The notes under the pieces: model-generated
Seen by the model: the letters and a program-made list of their open reading frames with translations, nothing else
The model's database searches: none
What the model was told of the DNA's origin: nothing
Made by a program: the position numbers and the translations under genes
Shown here: positions 10,879 through 22,019 of the stretch, in pieces
How the letters are laid out: every line of letters begins with the position of its first letter
How positions within the stretch are numbered: position 1 is the stretch's first letter
Source of the DNA: Zygnema cylindricum
Taxonomy: Eukaryota; Streptophyta; Zygnematophyceae; Zygnematales; Zygnemataceae
Assembly (NCBI GenBank): GCA_037447655.1
Contig: JBBHKE010001559.1
Location: forward strand, 1 to 64,000
DNA: 64,000 nucleotides
Reading direction: 5' to 3'

Positions 10879-12906
10879 AAAAACACTTTATATTGTTGAC
10901 ACTCACAAAATAAGTTAAAAAAAACCCTAAACCATGTTTCTAACACAAATTTGAGTTTGCGCTAACAAAGTAATTTGTAAGAAACATTGTTTATTGTAGG
11001 CGGTCACAAAAATATGTAAAATAAACTCTGAACCATGTTTGTAACTAAATTTTGTGTTTAAGCTAACAATAATAGTGGTAAGGATCCCTTTATATTGTTA
11101 ACGCTCACAAAATAAGTAAAAAAAAACCCTAAACCATGTTTCTAACACAAATTTGAGTTTGCGCTAACAAAGATATTTGTAAGAAACATCGTGTATTTTT
11201 TGCGGTCACAAAAAGAGTTAAAATAAACTCTGAACCATGTTTGTTATTCAAGTTTGTGTTTGCGCTTACAATAATAGTGGTAAGAAACCCTTTATATTGT
11301 TAACGCTCACATAATAAGGAAAAAAAATTCCTAAACCATGTTTCTAACACAAATTTGAGTTTGCGCTAACAAAGATATTTGTAAGAAACATCGTTTATTG
11401 TACGCAATCACAAAAATATGTAAAATAAACTTTGAACCATGTTTGTTACTAAATTTTGTGTTTAAGCTAACAATAATAGTGGTAAGAAACCCTTTATATT
11501 GTTAACGCTCACAAAATAAGTAAAAAAAAACCCTAAACCATGTTTCTAACACAAATTTGAGTTTGCGCTGACAAAGATATTGGTAAGAAACATCGTTTAT
11601 TGTACGCGGTCAAAAAAAGATGTAAAATAAACTCCGAACCATGTTTGTAACTAAAGTTTGTGTTTTTGCGCTAACAATAATAGTTGTAAGAAACCCTTTA
11701 TATTGTTAACGCACACAAAATGAGTTTAAAATTCCTAAACCATGTTTCTAACACAAATTTAAGTTTGCGCTAACAATGATATATGTAAGAAACATCGTTT
11801 ATTGTACGCGGTCAACAAAAGATGTAAAATAAACTCCGAACCATGTTTGTAACTAAAGTTTGTGTTTGCGCTTACCATAATAGTGGTAAGAAACCCTTTA
11901 TATTGTTAACGCTCACAAAATAAGTTCAAAAAAAACCCCAAACCATGTTTCTTACACAAATTTGAGTTTGAGCTAACAAAGATATTTGAAAGAAACATCA
12001 TTTGTTCTACGCGGTCACAAAAACATGTAAAATAAACTTTGAATCATGTTTGTAATTAAACTTTGTGTTTAAGCTAACAATAATAGTGGTAAGGATCCCT
12101 TTATATTGGTAACGCTCACAAAATAAGTTAAAAAAAAACCTAAAGCATCTTTCTAACACAAATTTGAGTTTGCGTTAACAAAGATATTTGTAAGAAACAT
12201 CGTTTATTGTTTGCGGTCACAAAAAGAGGTAAAATAAACTCTAAACCATGTTCATAACTCAATTTTGTTTTTACGCTAACAATAATAGTGGTAAGAAACC
12301 CTTTATATTGTTAACGCTCACAAAATTTGTAAAAAAAAAAAATTAACCATCTTTCTAACACAAATTTGAGTTTGCGTTAACAAAAATATTTGTAAGAAAC
12401 ATCGTTTATTGTTTGCCGTCACAAAAAGAGGTAAAATAAACTCTAAACCTTGTTTGTAACTCAATTTTGTTTTAACACTAACAATAATAGTTGTAAGAAA
12501 CCTTAATATTGTTAAGGATCACAAAATAAGTTAAAAAATACCTAAACTTTGTTTCTAACAAAAATTTGAGTTTGCTCTAACAAAGATATTTGTAATAAAC
12601 ATCGTTTATTGTACGCGGTCACAAAAAGAACTAAAATACTCTGAACCATGTTTGAAACTCAAGTTTGTGTTTGCTCTTAGAATAATAGTGGTATGAAACC
12701 CTTTATATTGTTAACGCTCACAAAATAAGTTAAAAAATACCTAAACTTTGTTTCTAACACAAATTTGAGTTTGCTCTAACAAAGATATTTGTAATAAACA
12801 TCGTTTATTGTACGCGGTCACAAAATATGTAAAATAATCTCTGAACAATGTTTGTAACTCAATTTTGTGTTAAGCTAACAATAATAGTGGTAATAAAACC
12901 TTTATA
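10879..12906 (-). repeat. Satellite A array, reverse
   Basis: About ten units of satellite A in reverse orientation: CTAAACCATGTTTCTAACAC, GAGTTTGCGCTAACAAAG, ATAATAGTGGTAAGAAACCC. The 202-bp spacing and the two-half structure are as in the forward array. The last five bases (TTATA) are the left target-site duplication of the next solo LTR. No gene is seen. Confidence 0.94.
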
Positions 12907-13860
12907 TGTTGTCCATAGCTTATTTCAGCCATGGATTACTCACGGAAACACCCACAGACTACCTCAAAAACAGCTGTGTTTCAGACGACACAGATTACTC
13001 CAAAATAAACAAAATTATCTCAAACTGCACCAATATGCATTATATCATATACACTGTAAACTCCCAAAGTTACAACCAAATCCACCAAGGCATCCAGAAG
13101 ATATAAGCTCCAGAGTTTCCCAAATGTAGCTGACAGCTTCACAAACTAGCCACTTAGACTGATCACAGAATCTTATAGATATATTGGAATACAATGAAAC
13201 TTCACACACATATAGATTTTGTATCATAAAATAACTCCACAAAGTTTCACATGAAATCACCAATCAGAGTGATCACACCAACAGGTCAAAGATGCAGAAA
13301 ATAGTCTGCCATTACTTTGATTAACTTGACTGCGATTCCTAAAATAATCTAAGTCCTACAAGTTATACTCAGAGTACGGAGGCATACCATCCGTACTGTA
13401 TCTACTCTAATAACCTAACTAGTCAAAAGGACAAACCTCTGTTGTACATAATATTTACACCGTACTCTTCGTATGTCAAAAACTGAGCTACCACTAAGCA
13501 GCTACTAAGCTACCACTATCGTTTAACTTAAAATCTATCCTATTCATATTATCCGTAGCTACGCTAGTTGCGCTGGCTGCGCTTTCCGTACGGATCATAA
13601 AAGTTGCCGCAACTGCGTTGACTTAACTGCGTCGCAGCTGCTCCGTACCGGCGGCGCCTATTTTAACATTCCGTTTATTTTACATCGGATCGCTTTGCGA
13701 TCCGCCGTCCATTTGTCATTACTTGTTCTCACCACTCAATGAGTCTTTTACGTAACTTTAATTATCAATCCGTTCGCTCCCCCAATCCGTGAATCTATTC
13801 AAACCTCCATATTAAATCTAATTAGCAGTTACGCACGAAACTGACTTTTCAAAAACAACA
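12907..13860 (-). mobile_element. Solo LTR, copia-type family C, copy 2
   Basis: A 954-bp solo LTR with intact ends TGTTGTCC...CAACA, flanked by perfect 5-bp duplications TTATA (12902-12906 and 13861-13865). The satellite resumes with only one base changed from the expected sequence. It matches the copy at 4542-5503 throughout. On the minus strand an ATG 26 nt before the LTR edge opens MAEISYGQ and runs out of the LTR. The 26 nt leave the same reading phase at the edge as the 59 nt in families B and D. The GATCGC...GCGATCCGCCGTCCATT block near 13686 also occurs in the LTR at 50163-51588, so the two families are related. Confidence 0.92.
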
Positions 13861-14044
13861 TTATAATGTTAACGCTCACAAAATAAGTAAAAAAACCCTA
13901 AACCATGTTTCTCACACAAATTTGAGTTTGCGCTAATAAACATATTTGTAAGAAACATCGTTTATTGTTCGCGGTCACAAAAGAGGTAAAATAAACTTTG
14001 AACCATGTTTGTTACTGAATCTTGTGTTTAGGCTAACAGCAATA
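13861..14044 (-). repeat. Satellite A array, reverse, terminal piece
   Basis: Less than one complete reverse unit of satellite A, ending at GGCTAACAGCAATA. It is the last satellite A sequence in the window; beyond the next element all satellite is family B. Confidence 0.9.
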
Positions 14045-14640
14045 TGTTGTAATTTATAAATCTTTATTTTAGTCAATAGGGGTAAAAATAACTTAGGATA
14101 TTTTTCCTAGTAGTCTACTGTAATACTTACCTTAATTAGTGTTACAGTAGGAAAATGTACAGTAGAGTGTATCGTACTTTTGCAAAGACACGTGTATGCG
14201 AAATAGCGTATGCAGGCTTTTCGGAGTATTGCGGACAATCACCCATATGCGTCAAAACGTTGACGATGCGATTCACATGATCGGACGAACGGGATATGTC
14301 CCGAGTATTCCGAAAACATATGGTACAGCTTGATGGTACCATCGGCGATCGATTTTGGTCCATTGGACGCGATTCACCTGGGACCACAAGCGCGATTCAC
14401 GAGGGACCACAAGCGTGATTCGCGTGGGACCACAAGTGACGAAGCACTCAGATGCTTCTTACTACATGACCACATTGGGCTGGACTTTAGCGATCACCGC
14501 TGACTAAGCATTTGGAAGGTTTTGTGTACGGTTAGAAGGTTTTAGGTACTGTTCAATGTCTGTAAATATCTGAATAACATTAGTTTGTAGTTTAGTGTGA
14601 TAAAAAATAGTGTTCCATTAACCGGGTTTTTAGAAAATAG
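14045..14640. other. Unassigned segment fused to broken gag
   Basis: About 600 bp that match neither satellite nor any other element here. The left edge is TGTTGTAATTTATAAATC and the right side runs into the gag zinc-finger region near 14640. It is visibly richer in CpG and GC than the satellites and contains a triple 23-bp repeat. An 81-aa minus-strand frame (14142-14387) has no recognisable domain and partly consists of the 23-bp repeat, so I do not call it a gene. It may be the end of another LTR family. Confidence 0.5.
14367..14435 (+). repeat. Triple 23-bp direct repeat
   Basis: Three consecutive 23-bp units, each of the form GCG(C/T)GATTC(A/G)C followed by GGGACCACAA, at 14367-14389, 14390-14412 and 14413-14435. 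A further GCGATTCAC occurs upstream near 14269. The function is unknown. Confidence 0.85.
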
Positions 14641-15384
14641 TAACATGCATTGTTGTGATTGTCTATTTCCACCCTGATTAAACTGTCTGAACTGGGTAAA
14701 CTGATTACGTTGCTGATTAAATTGACCTTTCTTCCCAAATTCTGAATTAAAAGCCTCTACTTGCTCAACATTGAGAATGTTAGATGTAGCTTCCTCCTCT
14801 AGTAAAATATTAATTGCTAACTGTAAAATCAAACTAGCTTTATCTTTTTGATTGAGCATGTCAGATGCTTCTTTCATACTACGATGGAGGCCCCGCATGA
14901 GCAATGCTGCCTATTGAAACTGAGGAAACACTCCACCGGCACAAGCATGTGCATCTACAAGAATACGAAATTTGTTAGAATATTCAACCATTATACCGCC
15001 ACTGTACTTATAGTCCCAAATTTTTCCAGCCAATAGAAGCTCTTCGTGAACATTAGCCTTTTCATAATCAGTTTTAATGGATTTCTAGATATGAACTGCC
15101 TTTTTCATTTTTATCCAAGACATAGCTAAGTCCTCAGATATACAAAATTTCAAAATAGAACGAGTCTGCGTATTTTTCTTAGACCATGACGGATCAGATT
15201 CATCCAGCGAACCATCCAATATATCCAAATGATTGACATTTTCAAAATGTGTCTCTACCATATCCGCCCAGTAAACATACTTATCCCTGGAAAAGATAGG
15301 AATTCTTGATGACAGGCTCATAACCTGTTGTTCTACAACCAGGGGTGAAGGTGGAGGAGCAGCAGTAGTAGTAGAAGTAGACAT
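14640..15384 (-). pseudogene. gag: Truncated copia Gag, family B
   Basis: The minus-strand frame begins at the LTR-internal ATG (15384) with MSTSTTTAAPPPSPLVVEQ and continues through SRIPIFSRDKYVYWADMVE, as in the full-length element at 39707. A stop after KKAVHI (~15085) and a frame change split it. The second part (14904 leftwards) shows MRGLHRSMKEASDMLNQKD and the FNQGGNRQS region, then is cut off just before the CCHC zinc knuckle, where it meets unrelated DNA at ~14640. The A run near 15015, lost by one base in the full-length copy, is intact here. Not functional. Confidence 0.85.
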
Positions 15385-15999
15385 GATACACTCTCAGAAG
15401 CTATCAAGAATCCTACCAAACAGTTGTTCTTAAGTGCTCACCAATTCTTATATAACAATCCAAACCTCACAAAACTCTATCTGAATATAGAGTAGCATTA
15501 ACAATGACAACTGCCAAAGTTTCAGCATAATTGACCTAACAACACTCAAGATATAATACTCAAAAGTTTCCCAAAAACTGTCTGCAGTTTTTCTACTTGG
15601 AAGTCTGGATACATAATACGTTCTGAGTCCTAAGTCTTATACTTGTGTTGAACTGGCAACACCAGTATACTTCGGAGGTACGTCACACCACCAAGCTACC
15701 ACTAATCTGTCAAGCTACCACTGAGCTATCACTAAGCTACCACTGAGCTATCACTAAGCTACCACTAAGTTACCCACTAAGTTACCACTGAGTTACCCAC
15801 TAAGTTGACTAGAATCGTATCTATCGGAGTTGCTCTATCCTGTACAGAATCACATTAAGAATATCAGACGCTGCGTTGTCCGTACGGACCATATCAAATA
15901 TAATCATGGTTGCGTTGTCCTATATTGTAGCTTCGCTGCTGCGCTGCTCTGCTGGGCTGCTCCGTTGCTCTGACACTGAAAGCTTTCCAAAAGACAACA
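15326..15999 (-). mobile_element. 5' LTR of truncated family-B element
   Basis: A 674-bp LTR with edges TGTTGTTCTACAACC (left) and CCAAAAGACAACA (right). It is shorter than its relatives (774-838 bp) mainly because the CTG-rich minisatellite is almost absent (only ~15938-15975). Next to it on the left is a degraded PBS reading GGTTATGAGCC on the minus strand. Confidence 0.88.
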
Positions 16000-17119
16000 T
16001 GTGTAATTTAGGGAACAATTCTGTTATCGCTAACTGTTTGTGTAATCTAGGTAACAATTCTTATTAAAGCTAACAATTTGTGTAATTTAGGTAACCATTC
16101 TTATTTTCGCTAACAGTTTGTATAATTTAGGTAACAATTCCTATTATCGCTAACAGTTTGTGTAATTTCGGTAATCATTTCTGTTAGCGCTAACTGTTTG
16201 TGTAATTTAGATAACAAATCATGTTATCGCTAACAATTTTTGTAATTTAGGTAAGAATTTTTGTTATCGCTAACAGTTTGTGTAAGTTAGGTAACAATTC
16301 AAGTTATCGCTAACAGTTTGTGTAAGTTAGGTAACCATTATTGTTAGCGCTAAGAGTTTGTGTAAGTTAGATAACAATTACGGTTATCGCTAAATATTTG
16401 TGTAATTTAGGTAACAATTCCTGTTATCGCTAACAGTTTGCGTAAGTTTAATAACAATTTCTGTTATCGCTAACAGTTTGTGTAAGTTACGTAACAATTT
16501 TTGTTATCGCTAACAATTTGTGCAAATTAGGTAACAATTCTTGTTATCGCTAATTGTTTGTGTAATTTAGGTATCAATTTTTTTTATCGCTAACAATTTG
16601 TATAAGTTAGGTAACAATACCTGTTACCGCTAACAGTTTGTGTAAGTTAGGTAACCATTATGGTTAGCGCTAACAGTTTGTGTACTTTAGGTATCAATTT
16701 TTGTTATCGATTACAATTTGTGTTATTTAGGTAACTATTCTTGTTGTCGCTAACTGTTTGTGTAATTTAGGTAACAATTTTGGTTATGGCTAACACTTTG
16801 AGTAATTTAGGTAAAAATTCTTGTTAGGTTAACAGTTTGTGTAAGTTAGATAACAATTCTCGTTATTGCTAACTTTTTGTATAAGTTAGGCAACAATTTT
16901 TGTTCGTGTAAACAGTTTGTGTAATTTGATAAGAATTCATATTATCGCTAACTCTTTGTGTAATTTAGTTAACAATTCTTGTTAGCGCTAACAGTTTGTG
17001 CAAATTAGGTGACAATTCTTGTTATCGCTAACTATTTCTGTAATTTAGATGATAATTCTTGGTAACGCTAAGAGTTTGTGTAATTTAGGTAACAAGTCTT
17101 GTTATCGCTAACAGTTTGT

Positions 17120-19270
17120 GTAATTTAGGTAACCATTATTGTTAGGCTAACAGTTTGTGTAATTTAGGTAACAATTCTTGTTATCGCAAACTATTTGTGT
17201 AATTTATGTAACAATTTTTATTTTCGCTAATAGTTTGTGTAATTTAGGTAACAATTCTTGTTATCGCTAACAGTTTGTGTAATTTAGAGGTTTATTCTTG
17301 TTATTGCTAACAGTTTGTGTAAGTTAGGCAACAATTCTTGTTAGTGCAAACAGTTTGTGTAATTAAGATAAGTTTTCATGTTATCGCTAATTGTTTGTGT
17401 AATTTAGGTAATAATTCTTGTTAACGCTAACACTTTGTGTAAGTCTGATAACAATTCCCTTTAGAGCTAACAGTTTGTGTAAGTAAGGTAACAATTCCTG
17501 TTATCGCTAACCGTTTGTGTAAGTTAGGTAACCATTATTGTGAGGCTAACAGTTTGTGTAATTTAGGAACAATTCTTGTTATAGCGAACTGTTTCTGTAA
17601 TTTAGGTAACAATTCGTATTATCGCTAATAGTTTGTGTAATTTAGGTAACAATTCTTGTTATCGCTAACAATTTGTGTAATTTAGGTAACAAGTCTTGTT
17701 ATCGTAAACTGTTTGAGTAATTTAGGTAACAATTCTTGTTATCGCTAACAGTTTGTGTAAGATAGGTAACCATTTTTGTTAGCATTAACAGTTTGTGTAA
17801 CTAAGATAAAAAGTATTATTATCGCCAACAATTCGTGTAATTTAGGTTACAATTCCTGTTATCGCTAATAGTTTGTGTAATTTAGGGAAAAATTCTTATT
17901 AAAACTAACAATTTGTGTAATTTAGGTAACCATTTTTGTTTTCGCTAACAGTTTGTGTAATCTAGGTAACAATTCCTGTTAACGCTAATTGTTTGTGTAA
18001 TTTCGGTAACCATTCTTGTTAGAGCTAACAGTTTGTGTAATTTAGATAACAAATTATATTATCGCTAACAATGTGTATTTAGGTAACAATTTTTGTTTCG
18101 CCAAGCTTGTGCTTAGGTAACCTCGCTCGCCAACGCTTTACGTAGTTAGGCAACACTTCATATCGCAATGTTTGTGTAATTTAGGTAACAACCAAGCACG
18201 CCATGTAATGTATTACAACAACAATTTCGCATCGCAATACTATGAAATTAGGTGATACCCTTTTCCGCTAACTATTTGTAATTTAGATGCAACCCCGTAA
18301 CGCAAGAGTTTGTGTAATTTAGATAACAATTCTTGTTATCGCTAACAGTTTGTGTAATTTAGGGAACCATTATTGTTAGGCTAACAGTTTGTGTAATTTA
18401 GGTAACAATTCTTGTTATCGCAAACTATTTGTGTAATTTATGTAACAATTTTTATTTTCGCTAATAGTTTGTGTTATTTTGGTAACAATTCTTGTTGTCG
18501 CTAACAGTTTGTGTAATTTAGACGTTTATTCTTGTTATTGCTAACGGTTTGTGTAAGTTAGGCAACAATTCTTGTTAGTGCAAACAGTTTGTGTAATTAA
18601 GATAAGAATTCATGTTATCGCTAATTGTTTGTGTAATTTAGGTAATAATTCTTGTTAACGCTAACACTTTGTGTAAGTTTGATAACAATTCCCTTTAGAG
18701 CTAACAGTTTGTGTAAGTAAGGTAACAATTCCTATTATCGCTAACCGTTTGTGTAAGTTAGGTAACCATTATTGTGAGGCTAACAGTTTGTGTAATTTAG
18801 GAACAATTCTTGTTATAGCGAACTATTTCTGTAATTTAGGTAACAATTCTTGTTATTGCTAACAATTTGTGTAATTTAGGTAACAAGTCTTGTTATCGTA
18901 AACTGTTTGAGTAATTTAGGTAACAATTCTTGTTATCGTTAACAGTTTGTGTAAGATAGGTAACCATTTTTGTTAGCATTAACAGTTTGTGTAAGTAAGA
19001 TAAAAAGTATTATTATCGCCAACAATTCGTGTATTTAGGTTACAATTCCTGTTATCGCTAATAGTTTGTGTAATTTAGGGAAAAATTCTTATTAAAACTA
19101 ACAATTTGTGTAATTTAGGTAACCATTTTTGTTTTCGCTAACAGTTTGTGTAATCTAGGTAACAATTCCTGTTAACGCTAATAGTTTGTGTAATTTCGGT
19201 AACCATTCTTGATAGAGCTAACTGTTTGTGTAATTTAGATAACAAATCATATTATCGCTAACAATTTGTG
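17120..19270 (+). repeat. ~1.2-kb segmental duplication in satellite B
   Basis: The block at ~17120-18060 recurs at ~18355-19265. The rare variant TTTATTCTTGTTATTGC is offset by 1234 bp (17287 and 18521). The downstream variant GGGAAAAATTCTTATTAAAAC is offset by 1193 bp, so one 40-bp unit (about 17620-17660) is missing from the second copy. The two copies flank the disordered stretch at 18062-18310. Confidence 0.85.
18062..18310. other. Disordered stretch in satellite B
   Basis: The 40-bp period breaks down for ~250 bp. Fragments of the unit (TTAGGTAAC, TTTGTGTAATTTAGGTAAC) alternate with GC-rich non-satellite bits such as CTCGCTCGCCAACGCTTTACG and AACCAAGCACGCCATG, with many apparent insertions and deletions. 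It looks like locally poor consensus sequence, though a real degenerate island cannot be excluded. Confidence 0.6.
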
Positions 19271-22019
19271 TTATTTAGGTAACAATTTTTGTTTTTCGCT
19301 AACAGTTTGTGTAAGTTAGGTAACAATTCCTGTTCTCGCTAACAGTTTATGTAAGTTAGGTGACATTTCTTGTTATCGCTAAATGTTTGTGTAATTTAGG
19401 TAACAGTTCATGTTATCGCTAACAGTTTGCGTAAGTTAGGTAACAATTTCTGTTATCGCTAACAGTTTGTGCAAATTAGGTGACAATTCTTGTTATCGCT
19501 AACTATTTGTGTAATTTAGGTTACAATTCTTGGTAACGCTAAGAGTTTGTGTAATTTAGGTAACAATTCTTGTTATCGCTAACTGTTTGTGTAAGTTAGG
19601 TAACCATTATTGTTAGCGCTAACTGTTTGTGTAATTTAGGTAACAATTTTTACTATAGCTAATAGTTTGTGTAATTTAGGTAACAATTCTTGTTATCGCT
19701 AACAGTTTGTGCAATTTAGCTAACAATTCTTGTTATCGCTAACAATTTGTGTTATTTAGGTAAAAATTCCTGTTATCGCTAAATGCTTGTGTAATTTAGG
19801 TAACAATTTTTGTTATTGCTAATAGTTTGTAATTTAGGAAACAATTCGTGTTATTGCTAACTGTTTGTGTAATTTAGGTACAATTTCTTGTTATCTTTAA
19901 CTGTTTGTGTAATTACAGTAAGAATTCATATTATTGCTACATTTGTGAAATTTAGTTAACAATTCTTGTTATCGCTAACAGTTTGTTTAAGTAAGGTAAC
20001 AATTCTTGTAATCGCTAACACTTGGTGTAAGTTAGGTAACCATTATTGTTAGGCTAACAATTTGTGTAATTTAGGTCACAATTCTTATTATCGCTAATAG
20101 TTTGTGTAATTTAGGTAACAATTCTTGTTATCGCTAACAGTTTGTGTAATTTAGGTGAAAATTCTTTTTATCGCTAACAGTTTGTGTAACTTAGGTAACC
20201 ATTGTTGTTAGCCCTAACAATTTGTGTAAGTTAGATAACAATTCCTGTTATTGCTAACAGTTTGCGTTAGTTAGGCAACAATTCTTGTTAGTGCAAACAC
20301 TTTGTGTAATTTAGATAAGAATTCATGTTATCGCTAATTGTTTGTGTAATTTAGGTAACAATTCTTCTTATCGCTAACACTTTGTGTAAGTTAGATAACA
20401 ATTCCCGTTAGAGCTAACAGTTTGTACAATTAAGGTAACAATTCTTGTTATCGCTAACAGTTTGTGTAAGTTAGGTAACCATTATTGTGAGGCTAACAGT
20501 TTGTGCAATTTAGGAACAATTCTTATTATCACTTAGTTTGTGTAATTTAGGTAAAAATTCTTTTTATTATAAACTGTTTGTGTACTTTAGGTAACATTCT
20601 TGTTATCGCTAAAAGTTTGTGTAATTTAGGGAAAAATTATTGTTATCGCTAATTGTTTGTGTAATCTAGGTTACAATTCTTATTAAACCTAACAATTTGT
20701 GTAATTTAGGTAACCATTGTTGTTTTCGCTAACAGTTTGTGTAATTTAGGTAACAATTCCTGTTATCGCTAACAATTTGTGTAATTTCAGTAACCATTCT
20801 TGTTAGAGCTAACTGTTTATGTAATTTAGATAACAAATCATATTCTCGCTAACAATTTGTGTAATTAGGTAACAAATCCTGTTATCGCTAACAGTTTATG
20901 TAAGTTAGGTAACAATTCTTGTTATCTCTAACAGTTTGTGTAAGTTAGGTCACCATAATTGTTAGCGCAAACAGTTTGTGTAAGTTACATAACAATTCCT
21001 GTTATCGCTAAATGTATGTGTAATTTAGGTAACTATTCATGTTATCGCTAACAGTTTACGTAAGTTAGGTAACAATTTATATTGTCGTTAACAGTTTGTG
21101 CAAGTTAAGTAACCATTCTTGTTAGCGCTAACTGTTGGTGCAAATTAGGTGACAATTCTTGTTATCGCTAACTATTCGTGTAATTTAGGTAACAATTCTT
21201 GATAACTCTAAGAGTTTGTGTAATTTAGGTACCAATTTATGTTATCGCTAACTGTTTGTGTAAGTTAGGTAACCATTATTGTTAGGCTAACAGTTTGTAT
21301 AAGTTAGGTAACAATACCTGTTATCGCTTACAGTTTGTATAAGTTAGGTGTCAATTTCTGTTATTGCTAACAATTTGTGTAATTTAGGTGAAAATTCTTG
21401 TTATCGCTAAATGTTTGTGTAATTTAGGTAACAATTTTTGTTATCGCTAATAGTTTGTATAAGTTAGGTAACAATACCTGTTATCGCTAACAGTTTGTAT
21501 AAGTTAGGTATCAATTCCTATTATCGCTAACAGTTTGTGTAATTTAGGAAACAATTACTGTTATCGCTAACTGTTTGTGTAATTTAGGTAACATTTCTTG
21601 TTATCTCTAACTGTTTGTGTAATCAAGGTAAAAATTCTTGTTATCGCTATTAGTTTGTGTAATTTAGGTTATAATTCTTGTTATCGCTAACATTTGTGTG
21701 TATTAGGTAACAATTCTTGTTATCGCTAACTCTTTGTGTAATTTAGATAGCAAATCATGCTATCGCTAATTGTTTGTGTAATTTAGGTAACAATTCTTGT
21801 TAACGCTAACAATTTGTGTAAGTCAGATAACAATTCCCGTTAGAGCTAACAGTTTGTGTAAGTAAGGTAACAATTCCTGTTATCGCTAACTGTTTGTGTA
21901 ATTTAGGTAACAATTATTGTTATCGCTAACAATTTGTGTAAGTTAGATAACAATTCCCGATAGTGCTAACAGTTTGTGTAAGTAAGGCACCAATTCGTGT
22001 TATCGCTAACAGTTTGTGT

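Larger units (their letters stand above)
14045..15999 (-). mobile_element. Truncated or recombinant copia element, family B
   Basis: This composite joins satellite A to satellite B. From right to left on the minus strand it has a 5' LTR (15326-15999), a degraded PBS, part of gag, and then ~600 bp of unrelated sequence ending at TGTTGTAATTT (14045). No pol and no second family-B LTR are present. The left flank (CAATA) and right flank (TGTGT) do not form a target-site duplication, although both outer edges are TG/CA. The simplest reading is recombination between two elements, one in each satellite, or truncation by another insertion. Confidence 0.75.

Noticed and set aside
14142-14387. 81-aa minus-strand frame in the unassigned segment
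   Set aside because: Partly made of the 23-bp repeat and without any known motif.
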